Assembly (NCBI RefSeq): GCF_003945595.2
Contig: NW_024104295.1
Span: 806,001 to 870,000, forward strand
Direction: 5' to 3'
From: Pipra filicauda
Taxonomy: Eukaryota > Chordata > Aves > Passeriformes > Pipridae
DNA length: 64,000 nucleotides
In this document: one piece after another, positions 1 to 12,600 of the stretch
How the letters are laid out: each line of letters starts with the position of its first letter
How positions within the stretch are numbered: the first letter of the stretch is position 1
The notes under the pieces: generated by a model
What the model was told of the DNA's origin: nothing
Seen by the model: only the letters and a program-made list of their open reading frames with translations
Database searches by the model: none
Program-made: the position numbers and the translations under genes

Positions 1-592
1 AGAGTTGTTTTTTTCCCAGCAACTGTGTTTAGCAATTTACTAGTATGATTTCCCAGTAAAAATCATAGTTAATTTGATCAGGTAATGAAGACATTTCTGA
101 TTTGTGCTGGTGCAACAAAAAAATAAAGTAATCGTTTGTGATTTCAGCTAGAAATGTTGAATGGCTGTTTTGGCTTTGCTGTATGACCTGGACCTTTCAC
201 AGATGGCACAGGGGAAGATACTGAAATTGATAGCTTTACAACTACACCACAGTATTGCTTTTCAGAGGATTTTTCTTAGTAAACTTACAACATTAGAGAG
301 TGTGTGTGTGTGTGTGTGTGTAGACAAGCAGAATGACCTTACCATACATCTCCTCAGCACACTTCTTATCCTCAAGGGCTTTTTAGCAACAAAATTTGCA
401 ATGTGAATATACAACCATAAAAACTGCAGCAGAATATCCAAGGACACTGTTTTCCTAAATAATCTACACAGAAGTGACCTTCAGCATTACCAGTATTTGA
501 AGAAGTTTGGACTCCTTCCTTCTTCTCTGATTTTTTTTTTCTTCCCATATTCTGGTTTCAGTAGACTAATAATGAAATACTCTGTTTTGCAG
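1..592 (+). other. 3' part of an upstream KIAA1217 intron
   Basis: Non-coding, AT-rich. It contains a (GT)n microsatellite at 300-321 and ends in a branch-point/polypyrimidine region (T-rich at 530-545 and 581-590) leading to the acceptor at 591-592. A second AG after a pyrimidine run lies at 560-561, but using it would add 31 bases and shift the frame. No other feature seen. Confidence 0.8.
300..321. repeat. (GT)n microsatellite
   Basis: About eleven uninterrupted GT units. It generates the run of Val-Cys residues in an open frame there, which is therefore not a gene. Confidence 0.95.
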
Positions 593-788
593 ACAAGAAG
601 CCCAAAGCTGTCCCAGAGCCCACAGCCCAATTTGGGTGACCAGACAGAACACCTCTCTGAAGCATCTGCGGATTCCTTAGAGGCCATGTCCGAGGGTGAT
701 TCTCCAACCCCCTTTTCGAGGGGCAGCCGCACGCGGGCAAGTCTTCCAGTTGTACGGTCAGCAAACCAAACAAAGGAAAGATCTCTGG
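593..788 (+). CDS. KIAA1217: KIAA1217 (sickle tail) internal exon 1 of 7 in window
   Basis: Codes for about 65 residues starting T-R-S-P-K-L-S-Q and ending K-E-R-S-L-G. The stretch is rich in Ser, Pro and acidic residues (SEASADSLEAMSEGD) and then basic (SRGSRTRASLPVVR), so it is probably disordered and phosphorylatable. The acceptor is the AG at 591-592 after a pyrimidine tract; the donor is GTAAGA at 789. Reading starts at codon position 1 and leaves one base, so the following intron is phase 1 and the glycine codon is split G|GT with the next exon. From memory this is nearly identical to the mammalian KIAA1217 segment just before the conserved VLYLQYG block. The protein is a cytoskeleton-associated coiled-coil protein; mouse Skt is needed for notochord-derived intervertebral disc development. 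Upstream exons, including the start codon, lie outside the window. Confidence 0.93.
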
Positions 789-2619
789 GTAAGAGCCTGC
801 TTCAGGCCTGCTTTGCTCTGCTCTTAGCCTATGTTTTCCATTTGTGGATTTAAAACAGGTTTTAAATAGTTTGGCATTAAAAAAAATAAAGAACTTTGGT
901 AGCACACTATTTTTCATGTCAAGTTGTTCTTTGGAAATTGACGGAGCATGGGGTACCATGTACCATGGGGAAGTGGTGAAATTACTTTCATAAGATCTGA
1001 AAGTGTGCTGAGAGCATAGTAGATATTCACAGAGAAAGATGCAGACCCTGACACAAAGTGCTGATTTATGATTAAAACCTGATATTGCAAATACTTTTTG
1101 CCAAGCCTGCACAGTATGATGCAGTAAACTTAGTACAAGATTGCACCCTCATTTTCAGAGAGGAGACACAGGCTTTTTCATTTTATCCTTTCTTCAAAGC
1201 CAGACTTAGTTGCAAGAAACCTAGAGATATCGTTGCCTTAATAATCTGGCTTAGTGAAAACATTTGATATTTGCGTGGTGGTAGCTCCCCAGGCAGAGGA
1301 TTTGAATGAATATGCTGATGGAGATGCCATTTACTTTGGGGCAATGCCCTTCTGTCTGCACGGTGACACGGGTGATGTGTTAGCACAGGTGGACAGCTCT
1401 GCTTCCCACGTTCTTCCCATATCTCAGGATTAGATTAAGCCCAGCTGTGAACCAGAGCTCCTTTTGTGATGGTGGATTTTGTCCTGGAGACTGTGTTTAG
1501 CTGACAGATGGTAGGAGTAAAGGCTGTTCTTTTGAGGGAAGACACCAGAGGGCAGTTAAAGTGTTGTGGGAAAGCACGTAACTCATGTGTGGATTGCTGA
1601 GGAAGGCAGGTTTTGCTCATAGATAATAAACTGAAATGCTGCTTTCTTGTAGGCTCATCTCCCAATATAGAGAGTGACATAAATTGAAGACTGGACTGTA
1701 AATCATACCATGCTTGTAAGCTTGTCACGGTAGTTTACTTGTTCCTCAATAATCTAAGACAGTTTCTGTCAAGAGCATTATGATATGTAACAAACACAAC
1801 AAATGTGAAGACAACAGGGCTGGAAGGGGTTCCTGTGGCCTCCAGAGCTGGCAACCACAGAGCAGTGGGGCAGGGAATAAGGTGCTGATCCCTGTCTATG
1901 TCTGTTCATGGACTGACACTGCTGCCCTTCCAAAGCCTGCTGGGCCACCAGTATGCCAGGCTTTTGGGGAAGAAATTTGGAAGACTTCAACTTGGACAAG
2001 ACTTTTTAGTTTAGAAGTGTTTTAAAGAGCAAGTGTGTAGCACGTGTATGTTTACTATATGTGTAGAGGATTCATCTCTGCCTCTTAAGTCACTGCTGAC
2101 TAGGGCATTCTCAGCATGGCTTGCTTCACCTGGAGATTTTCTGGAAAACTTGTATTTGCTTCAGTGTAATGTTAAGTAGATTGAGCCTTTGCATCCCTGT
2201 GCAACTCATAGTCCACCCCTACTGCGTAGATTTTAGCTGGTGTTCAGTGATTACCCCAGCTCCCATAAGGTATCTCAGCTCTGAACTTCTGTTTCAGATA
2301 TGAGCTGAGAATTGATAAACAGCTTTTGGGAAGTTTTTGGTTAGCATCAAAGGGGGTTGCCTGCCATGCACCAATGCTTTGTGCAGTGTCTTCTCCCACA
2401 AAAGGTGAACTAGAAATAACTTTCTCATAATTGGTGTGTACACATGAAGAGAATGTAGCAGTCCTGTTTCTGGAAAAAACTGAAGTGCTCATCACTATGA
2501 ATAAACCTGGTAAAGAAACATTACTGATTAGACCAAGAGTCTGTCTGATCCTGTATTTTGTCTCCAAGAGGGACCATAGGTGCTAGTCTCAGTGGGAGTA
2601 AGAACAGAGCAAGCATGTC

Positions 2620-3850
2620 ATAGAATCACGGAATCATAGAATCGGAATTGTTTGAGTTGAAAGGGACCTTAAAGATCATCTATTTCCAATCCCCCAGCCA
2701 TAGGCAGGGACACGTTTTATTAAACCAGGTTGCTCAGAGCCCTAAACACTTCCAGGGATGGGGTATCCACAGCTTCTCTGGGCTGTCTGTTCCAGTGCCT
2801 CACCACCCTCGCAGTAAAGAACTTCCTCCTAATATCTAATCTAAACATACTCACTTTTAGTTTCAATCCACTCCCCCATTTCCTGTCACTACATGCTCTT
2901 GTAAAAAGTCCCTCTCCATCTTTCTTGTAGGCTCCCTTCAGGTACTGAAAGGCCACAATTAGGTCACCCTGAAACCTTCTCTCTTCCAGGCTGAACAAAC
3001 CCAGTTCTCTCAGCATTTCCTCATACGAGAGGTGGGCCACCTCTAATCATCTTGGTGGCCTCTGGACTCAATCCAACAGGTCCATATCTTTCTTGTGTTG
3101 ATGACTCCAGCACTCCAGGTGAGGTCTCACCAGAGTGGAGTAGAGGGGTAGAATCACCTCCCTCAACCATCTGGCCACACTTCTTTTGATGCAGCCCAGG
3201 ATACAATTAGCTTTCTGGGCTGTGAGCAGACATTGCTGGCTCATGTCCAGTCTCTCATCCACCAGCACCCACAAGTCTTTTCTGCAGGGCTGCTCTCAAT
3301 CTCCTCATCCCTCAGCCTGTATTGATGGGGGGTTGCCCTGATCCAGGGCACCTCGCACTTGGTCTTGCTAAACCTCATGAGATTTTCATGGGCCCACTTC
3401 TTGAGCTTGTCCAGATCCCTTTGGATGGCATCCCATTCTTCAGGCGTGTCAGCTGCTTGGTGTTATCTGTAAATTTGCTGGTACACTCAATCTCTGCATC
3501 TGGTCCCAGTACTGAACCGTGAGGAATACCACTTCTCACTGATGTCCATTAGGACTCTGAGACATTGACCACTACCCTCTGCATGTGACTGTCCAACCAC
3601 TCTTATCCAGCTAACAGTCCACTCATCAAGTCCATCTCTCTCCAATTTAGAGAGGAGAATGTTGTGGGGGATCGTGTCACAGGTTCTACAGAAGAAGTCC
3701 AGATAAATGATGTTTGTAGCCCTTCTGTTGTCCACTGATGTAGTCACCCCTTTGTGGAAGGCCACTAGGTTGGTCAGACAGGACTTGCCCTTGGTGAAAC
3801 CGTGCTTGCTGTCCTGAATCACCTGCCTGTCCTCCATGAGCCACACCATA
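2620..3850 (-). mobile_element. CR1 LINE, 5'-truncated, with decayed reverse transcriptase
   Basis: Minus-strand CR1. Its 3' end is at the left (2620-2660), where the bird-CR1 terminus reads as tandem TAGAATCA-type octamers on the plus strand. Moving right, the minus strand reads through the CR1 ORF2 C-terminal part ([20 protein letters not shown] near 3000) into reverse-transcriptase palm sequence between 3849 and 3487: [16 protein letters not shown], then IYLDF and [19 protein letters not shown]. The frame is broken by shifts and stops, so the copy is dead. It ends near 3850 where CR1 similarity to this subfamily stops and an older CR1 begins. It lies antisense to KIAA1217. Confidence 0.9.
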
Positions 3851-3879
3851 TATGTGTATGTATGACCCTTCTCCCAAGT

Positions 3880-4335
3880 GCTCTCGGCCTGAAGGTATCT
3901 TCAGTTTTGGGATTTCCTGGTTATGGTTTCCACCTGTGTAATAACCATCAAGACATGTCTCCTCCAGGTATTTGTTCAGTCTGCCTTTGATTCCATGTAA
4001 ATTTTTCACATCTGCAAGAGTGCATCTGTGACTTTGGCAGCAAATTTCTGTTGGTTTACTGCCCAACCATTGCTTTCCTCTTGCTTTGTTTTGTATTTGT
4101 TTATCAGCTCTAAGTTATGCCCCCTTGTCCTTGTATTGGAAGTGACAGCAAACATCAGATGGCTATCTGCTTCCCCCAGGCCATATCTGATTTCCTAGGC
4201 CTGTTATTTCCCTCAGGTCATCTCTTCTCCAGGCTGAGAAGTGCTGCTATAACCACTTGTTCCTCATCCAGAAACCATTTGATTATCATTGTTACCCTTC
4301 TTTGCACTTTTTGCTGTTCTGTAATGTCTCTCCTG
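3880..4335 (-). mobile_element. Older, highly diverged CR1 3' fragment
   Basis: The plus strand shows the order of motifs typical of the ancient amniote CR1 3' region in reverse complement: a CTCCTCCAGGTATTTGTTCA-like piece near 3960, then CTTGTTTTGTATTTGTTTATC, then CCCTTGTCCTTGTATTGGAA, then TCTTCTCCAGGCTGAGAAG near 4225, then ACCCTTCTTTGCACTTTTT. Each resembles the ancestral CR1 family from memory but is much more diverged than the neighbouring copy. It has the same orientation as the young CR1 at 2620-3850. The boundaries are approximate. Confidence 0.6.
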
Positions 4336-7300
4336 AGATGAGAGGAGACTATAAATTCACTGTAAGTAGTTCACTCTTAAACCCTATTTTTAGTGTCTGT
4401 TGCATGTACTGAAATGTGTTGTCCAGGGCCCAATGGAGGGCAGTCACGTGAAGATGCACTATTTTGTTTAATGGCCAGGATTTCAGACCCTGCAAGGCAC
4501 CTGTCTTTCATGTACTGAAGACACGGCCCTGGCTTATCCCATCATGAACAGGCAAAATGTAGGAGAAAGAAAAAAAAAACCAAGAACAACAGGGAAGCAA
4601 TGTAATATGAAGCATTTCAGCCGAGACATTTTAGATTTGAAATGAACAAAATAAGCCTTTTCTCCATGTATTGCAGGAGAGGTCGCAGATATGTATATGG
4701 CTTAAGGGATCATCATACTAGCCAAATAGGAGGTAATATATTGTCATCACCCCACAATGTCTTTTTCCAGTTGTTCCAGGAAATAATTAATAGCAAATAG
4801 TTCATTTTAAAAGATGGTCTAAAATTTATTCCAAACCAGTTCAGTTTTATATTATTATTATTCAATGCATTCCTGTATAATAATGTCCTTTTCAATCTTT
4901 TCTGCTGGTGTGTTCTGACAACACCATGAGCAATATGCTGAAACTTTACTTTTGAGACACTTTGCACTGTGTAGTCCTGTTAGGATTGGTTTTGCTTCCA
5001 GCTGTACAAGGGGAATGTTTATTTTGAAAAACCAGTAAACTCTTTATAACTTCAATTTTAAAAGTGTCTTGAAAATATTTCTGTTCACGTGATTTTAAAT
5101 AAACTGTGTATAATCACCTCCCTTTCCATATCTAATTTTTTTTATTTAATATAATTTAAATACAAATTATGTTTTGATCCTCAGCCAACATAATTTCAGT
5201 GCAGAAAGTAACCAACTTTTGTGAATTTTTATTAATTTTACAGTGTATAATATCTCAATACCATTTTTAAAAAACTATTTTCTTTTTGAAATTCTAATTG
5301 TTCTGTGGGTTCCTATTTTAATAGGTGCACATGAGTCACTTTGTTTTCAGTTGGTGGTCTGAATTAATGTGGAGCCTGAGAAGGAATAGCATAGTGCATT
5401 TTGGCTACTGCACCCACCATCATGGGTTTGTCAGTCAGGACTAATCTAATAGGACATGGTATTCATGTGGAGTTGACCCAGAAAACAGTAGGGCCCGTTC
5501 CAATTATGGAATTTAAAATTTCAGCTACAGCTTTTGAAATGAAGGTCTTTCTTGGCTAAGAGGTCCATTGGAAATCAGCTCTTGTCTCATCATTCTGCAG
5601 CCTGGAGACAAAGCAAGATACTAAAATAAATTAATTCACTGTGCAAGAGAAAATTAAGTGTATTTTAAAATATCTATTTGAAAGCTGGGAGTTTTTCCAG
5701 TGTGATAACTGTGGGAAAAAAATTATCTAGCAAAACTGTCAGAGCGAGAATAAGCTGAAACCTGGAAAGTGCTCAAAAGCTTTCAGCAAACTTCACTTGT
5801 AATTTGCCTGGAGGAAGCAGAACCTGACAAGCATCCAGTGAGTTTGCGCCAGCAGCCAGCCTGTGCCCGTGCTGCAGCTCCCTGCCATCCCTGCTCTGGT
5901 ACTTCCACAACGAAATGAAGGCTGACAAATATGTTCACTTGTCGTCTCTCATGTGGCACATCTGTCCAAAGAATGGGCAGGCACTGGCATCCTCTGACGG
6001 AGCGGCCAGGGCAGTTGATGCAGTGGGTCTCAGCCCTGAAGGGCAGGGTGTGAGCACAACCTCCCATTGCAACAGATTGTGCTCCTACAGGATCGGGCTG
6101 TACATGCAGGGTTGGATTAAGGAAAAATATTGTACAGGGAGGGATTTCCATAAATACATGAGGATTTGTGTTTGAGAAGTGACTGAGGAGGATGAAGCTT
6201 TATGGCTCAAGGAATGCAATCATCTTCTCTGGGTACCCCAGCTAGGGTGCCTGGCCGCTCTAGTCCAGATGAATAAGGAGCAGAGGATGACCAGGCTCCA
6301 TGCTGGGAAACCTGTGCCTGAAGTTAGGTGGCATGGAAAGGCCCCTATAGAAATGTCTGAGCCTGCCAACATTTGCATTTTATTTGCCTTTGGAGGGATT
6401 ACTTACAGGAGTAAAATTATACAAATACTTAAGGATTGGTGTGGAGAGGGTCTTAAGCAATCGTGAAGTATTCAGATTATTATTTATTAGCCCTTAAACC
6501 CCAGTTTTGGCAGGTACAGGTATTAGTGTCTGATTAATTACTTTGCTGCCACCTTCTATGGAAATGCCATTACTGGTTGTAATGTAACATCTGGTTCTTT
6601 TGTAGTATTTCTTGCAGGTGTTTTATCAAAGCCTGTTAAAAAACAAAGTCATGACTGTAGTGATAATTTCACACATAGCAAAATCTTTGCAGGGAGAGGG
6701 ATCGTTTCTTGTCAGCTGGTGGTAAACATGACTCTTATGCAATATACTGTGACACACAGAGAGATGTAAATGCTAAAGGTAGACATATATTATATTGAAG
6801 CTAATTAATTGTTATTAATTGTTATAAATTACTATTTATGAGCTAGAAATTAAAATAGACATGTTCAATCTGACAGAAGATGTGTGAATGGCAATAGACC
6901 TTATATGAGAAGCCTGTGATTTCTTAGCAGTGCCCCTGCCCTCTCCAATTCCTTGGGGCATGATTTAAGCCTAATGAAGTCAGCAAGAGCTTCAGTTTAG
7001 TTCATGGGAGAGGAACTCCCTGGGAACTGCATTTCAAGTTAAGGCTGAGTATAGCTCTAATGTATTTAGTCATCTTAAAGAATTTTTCCCTATCTTGTCT
7101 TTTACAGTGTATGCAAAACAGCCAACATGCAAAAACATCATGTAAATGTTTGCTGTCATGGTCAGATAACTTAACAGGGACTGACAGGTCTATAGAAAAA
7201 ACAGCGTGAAACAACTAGTTCCAGTTAATGAATAGAAACACAGACCCTAAGAAATTACAGTATTCTAGTGTAGCACAAATTTTCCTTCCAGCTTTTCTAG

Positions 7301-8939
7301 ATTTTATCTTCTTTCAAATTTCTTCAAATATAGCTAAAGATTTTGGACTTGGAAAGAAAAAAACATACATCTCTTACCTGAAATATTTTGTATCAAAAGA
7401 GCAAAAGAAGGTAAACAGTGATACCAACATATCATAGTTTTTTGTTTAATTTTTTGCCCCTACATGATTTGTGAAAGGCAGCTATATGGAAGACTAAAAT
7501 ATGGGCCTCCTCAGGCTAGCACTTGTGCACGCAGTTATTGTTTACTTAAAAGATTCTTCCTCCTATAATAAAATGTCTTGTGTGTGTACCTGAAAAAAAT
7601 ACTTCCAAGAAGCAAGATCTTATTTATTATATACTGTCTCAACAGAAGCACATTCTGTCTGCCACCAAAAGGCTGATATGCAGTATATTTTAGATGGTGC
7701 ATCACACTGGAGCTGAATTTTACTCCATTGCAACAGGTTGTATCAGCATGGATCTAATGGGTTCATTGCAGTGATACTGGAGTAGAAGTTGTGCAGTGTG
7801 CTAAATAAAGTCATTAGCTGTGCAAGTCTGTCTGTCACTGCTATATCTGTTAAATATTTTTTGGATGCAGTCTTTATTTGAACTGCAGTAGTACTAAAGG
7901 ATCTTGACTAAAATGGTGCCTACTGTGTTGGGTAATGCACATAGTGACAGAATACTCCTGTTGCAGGACCTTGCAACACTAATAAAGCAGAATGAAAAGT
8001 GGTGAAGATAATAGGAGAGGTAATTGATGTACAATCTGAGAAATTGAATAAAACTATGTGGAGGTAGCAGTGACTTTCCTTTTTACCCCAAATCATGCCC
8101 TCACAGAAGGTGCAATATCTTCATCCAGCTCTACCATTACGTCTTATTCTGATTTAGCAGCAACAGTTTGAGCTTTCAGCATTTGTGTCTGCTGGAAGAG
8201 GGCTTTGGCAGGTGGAATAGCTTGTACAGTCCAAACTACCCTTCAGAGGAAAGGTAGAACGCCAGATGGAGCTGTCCCTTGAGTTGTATCTAGCACAGGA
8301 GCTATCACTTGGACAAATCTGATCTAATTTTCATTTTAGGTAAAATTTGTAAGTCTGCCTCTAGTACGGTAAGTCATACAAACACCAGATCCTTCCATTT
8401 GCACATGGGCATGCAAAGAAAAAGTGCATTGTAAGAAGTGTTTGGCTAAACAAAAAAGCATAGCCTGTCCCTCAGTGCAGTCAGTGTATATAGGATTTGC
8501 TACCAGGGCTGACAGCAAGTCCCTGAATGGGGACAGCTCTTCAATTTAATCTTTGCTCCCAATGCTGTTTATATATTTAGGTAGTGATTTTAATGCATAG
8601 TTACTGTACTGAGCCCGAGTTCAGATTTCTGTTCCCAAAGGGAAATAGTGTGATCTCTGTGATATTATATAAGACTGTCTCCTGCTTTTGTTCTCATTCT
8701 CTCTCTCTGTCTTCTACCTTTCTGGCTATGGAGTAGCCCAATTCAAATAGGATAAGAGGATAATCACTGCATCAGAGGCTTGTCGATAGCCTGCTGATTA
8801 GGGTACTCTCTTGGGACAATAGAGGCAATGGTCTGAGCAACTCTCGAGATAGGAACCCTTCTGAATAATTTTTTAACTACTCAAATACTTCATAAGAGAC
8901 AGGCACTTGGTACCTTACTTTGCCCAATGACCTTCTGTG

Positions 8940-9640
8940 CTGAATAGACCATCTGTGGGTATGAGGGCAGAGCAGTGGATGTTGTTTATCTTGACTTTAT
9001 TAAAGGCCCTTCACACGTCTATCAGATCCTCCTTGTAGCCACATGGGGGAGGTAGGGGGTGCCTTCAGTGTGTGTAAGGTTTAATGCTTTTAAGTCTTAC
9101 TGGCAGCTGGATTTCAGTTGTCTGCCTCAGGGCTGCACTCTGGGGCCAGTACTTGTTAACATTGGCAACCTGGTTGCTGGGATGGAATGAAACATCAGGA
9201 GGGTCAAGTCTGACACTAAGTTTGGGAGAGCATTTAGTGTACTGGATGGTCATGCTCACTGGGACCCAATGAGCTAGAGGAATGGGCTAGCAGGAATTTC
9301 ATGAAGCTCCTCAGAGGCAGATGCAGTCTTTCAGCAGGGACAGAATAACCCTGTGCAACAACACAGACAGGGACAGGCTGGTTTGGTAGCACCTTTGCAG
9401 AAATGACTTGGGGTCTGACAACAAGTGTATTAGTAGTGTGTCCTTGCAGCAGTGAAAACTGCATAGCTGGCTACAGAAAAAATTTAGCCAGCAGGTCAAG
9501 TGAAGTGGTTATTAAACCCTCTTCTCAACGTTTATGAGGTTACACTGTGTCCAGTTTGGGTTCCCCGTTACAAAAAAGATAATGACAAACTGGAGTAAGT
9601 CTAGCAGATGGCCTCTTGGCATTCTTCTCCTCAGCTACAC
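8940..9640 (+). mobile_element. Worn CR1 LINE fragment (ORF2 part, no 3' end)
   Basis: The plus strand contains AGAGCAGTGGATGTTGTTTA followed by TCTTGACTTTATTAAAGGCC, a frameshifted version of the CR1 reverse-transcriptase VDVVYLDF region. It is followed by CTGCCTCAGGGCTGCACTCT (a PQG.VLGP-like segment with damage), TTTCATGAAGCTCCTCAGAG, and TGTGTCCAGTTTGGGTTCCC near 9546. The order matches CR1 ORF2. There are many indels, no intact frame and no terminal octamer repeats, so it is an old internal fragment. Confidence 0.7.
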
Positions 9641-12600
9641 AAACTAAGGTCACAGGTCCAAGATCCTGTCTAATGTAGCCCGTGATGACTTCACACAAAG
9701 TCAAGCTGCATGTTAGAGCCCACAAAGGTGAATTTCTGATGTGGTGCTGTAACCGGATGTGCTCTTACATGCTGATGGCTCAACCCCTAAATTTGCTAGT
9801 GACAGGAGTGAACTTTTTAGAAATGAAGTACGTTTAGAAGTATTGAAGAGAATTCCTACTGAAAATACAGAAAATTTGGTAAATTGAGCAAAACTACAAA
9901 GGCATGCGTGACCTATATGACTTTAATGCTTCATGGCTATGGAGTATTGAAATGGTTACATTCTGCCCTTGAACTCATCACTTCTACCTGTTTTAGTGTT
10001 AAAACCCAGGGTTTATAAAAATACTCATCACTCAAATAATGTGTGTTTGATACAGCTGATTTGTATAGAAAGGAAATACAATTTGATAGGATCTCTCTTT
10101 CTTCATGTTTATTCAAAAGAACATGTATTCCAAGAAATTTAATTGATGTTTTCATGTCTTTTTTCTCTTCTGCCCCTTTAAAAGTTACTAGCAGAAATGC
10201 CCCATGTAAAATGCCCTCTTACAGTGTCCTTACATGCTTAACATATCTGCATAGTCTTTGGCAGACACATCCTTGGAAACTGTACTAGTCAGCTTGGCAC
10301 CTTTGGCTGGGATCCAGCCATGGCTTACTGCCCCCTTCAGAGGTTGGGCTCAGCTTCTGGTGGACAAAAGCAGAGCCTGTGTGGGCATGTCCTCTACCTG
10401 TGCATGTGTAGCTCTTTGATTTTACTGTGCTAAATTGGTGAACGTGAACTGGAGTAAACGCAGCATAGCAGAGCCTATGGACCCTCTGAAAAACAGCTCT
10501 GGTACACATGAAATTTCTAGTTCATCTCACTGAGTTGTTCAGTTGTCTTTTTTTTTAATATTTTTTTTCATTTAGTATTGTAGGGGTTTTGTGTTCTTCC
10601 GTGTTTGCTGGCATTATTTTGTCAGTTAGGGGTATGAAAAAGTCATCTTGATGGTCAGTTGGGCTATTCTGTGGAATAGGATGTGATTATTGTCCAAAAA
10701 GTCATCCTGCCAGAATACTGATTTCCATCTGGGGAACTAGGTTAAACCGAAATGTTCCCTCAGACTCTCTAGATGGCAGAAGTAACTGTCTACATTTGAT
10801 GGATTTGCTGACGTAGGTATATGGACAAAGTTGCCTTTTGGCCATAGACTATTTCATAGGTTTTATCAGGAATCAGATGGGGAAAATACCAGTTTTTCTT
10901 TAGGTGAAAAATGTCCATTTTCATTTTGGTTTTTACTTATTCTTAGCTAGCTAAATGTATCAATTTGTAGAAAAGTGCTAGTATTTGAGTTACAGTTAAA
11001 AATCCTTATTTCTCATAACACTTTGGTAGGTATTTTATGAGACTACTGAGTTTTCCATCTGTCTTTTTCATTAGGTATTGTAAGTCACTGTAAATAGCAG
11101 AGAAGAGTGAAACTGCAGAAGGGAGTAATACTGGACTAAACAAATCAGTTCCTGTTTTTGTTGAAACTGTTATCAAACAACACCTTGAACAAATATCTTC
11201 AGAAAAAAATAAATAAAATAAGTAATTGATTTTATTTCATTAAAAGATGTACTTTTTTGATTTTCTTAGTACTTGGAGAGAGCTAAGCACATTTATAGAC
11301 CTTTTCTTAATGTGGAGGACAGATTATCAGGAGGGAGTACTCGTGGAAGCTAGTACGAGAGCTTCAGGCTAGAAATACCACAAGGATCATGGCAGTGACC
11401 TCAGACTAGTTTAAACTGTGTGTGGTGAAATAGGAGAGTCAAGTCTTGAGGGTATGGAAAGTAAGAACTGCATATCGAGGAATTTCTTCCACACTGCAAG
11501 AGTTGTTACTGTAATAAACTTGTATCTGCATAACTTTTGCAGAATGTAGTGATATGTGTTTACTCTGTTTATGTGATGGCTGAGGGGGAAGGGGGATGGG
11601 GAGCAGAGTACAATATGGACCTATGCCACCCTTACAGTCTTAGAGATGACAATTTTGCCAAATAAAAATCAAAGAAAAATTGGAAGTATCTTGGAATTCT
11701 AGTAAAAAAAAAAAAAATAAAAAATTGTAAACTGGACTTTTGAGGAAAAGCCTGGCAGTTTGTATTGTGATCCCCTTTGGATTGTCCTGAAGTGTCCCAA
11801 CAAAAATAGCTATTGTTGCAATTTTAAAGGTTATCCTTAGTTTTTAAAACTGACGCAAGTCTCAACTAATGATTTGACATAAATATGAGGAAGAAACAAG
11901 GGTGCTTTTTCTCAACTTTTGCTTGTTAGCATTGCTGCTGACTTCAGTGTGAGGGAATGTTCAGGCAGAGACAGCGATGGGAGCCCATGGATTAAGGTGT
12001 TGCCAAATGTCCGTAAGATATTTCAGTGCAAAAATTTGCAAGACATCTTGCCTAGAGGATGTCCTGTAGCTTCCCAGGAAAGAAACTTGTGAACTCAAAT
12101 TTAAGCTTTAACTGTATTTTATTTTGTAACACTGAGGAGTTATTTAACTTATCTGCCTCAGTTTTCTCTTCTTCATTATAAAATAATTCTGAGAGGATTA
12201 TGTGAGTACCAGTATTTTTCAATTTAAAATTCATCATGTAAGTGAATTAACTGATATTCGTAAAGGTCACAGAAGAGGATACAATCCTGTTTGTTTACTT
12301 ATTCTTGATTTATCACATATTTAACTTTTCTTTCTGTTGTGTGCTTCATGTTTTTCCTCTCTTAAATAACAATTTCTAAGGATAACTCTTGTTCTTTAAA
12401 CAAAAGCAAGTTGTGATTAAAGCTCTTCTAAGCATCTAAGCTGCCCTGCACCAAGATCATTGTTAGCAATATAACCATGACAACATGGTGCTTAGTCAGC
12501 ATTGGGTCAGCACCGTGTATGCGATGGAGGTGCTGAGAGAAGTGAGCTGGGCAGTGTCCTGCCGCCTGCATAACATTAGCTTTTGCCATAAGGAGCAAAC

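Noticed and set aside
560..592. Alternative upstream splice acceptor (AG at 560-561) for the first exon
   Set aside because: Would add 31 bases, changing the required phase, and the added residues are not family-like; the AG at 591-592 fits better.
3686..4066. 126-codon minus-strand frame
   Set aside because: Spans the junction between two CR1 copies out of the reverse-transcriptase frame; artificial.
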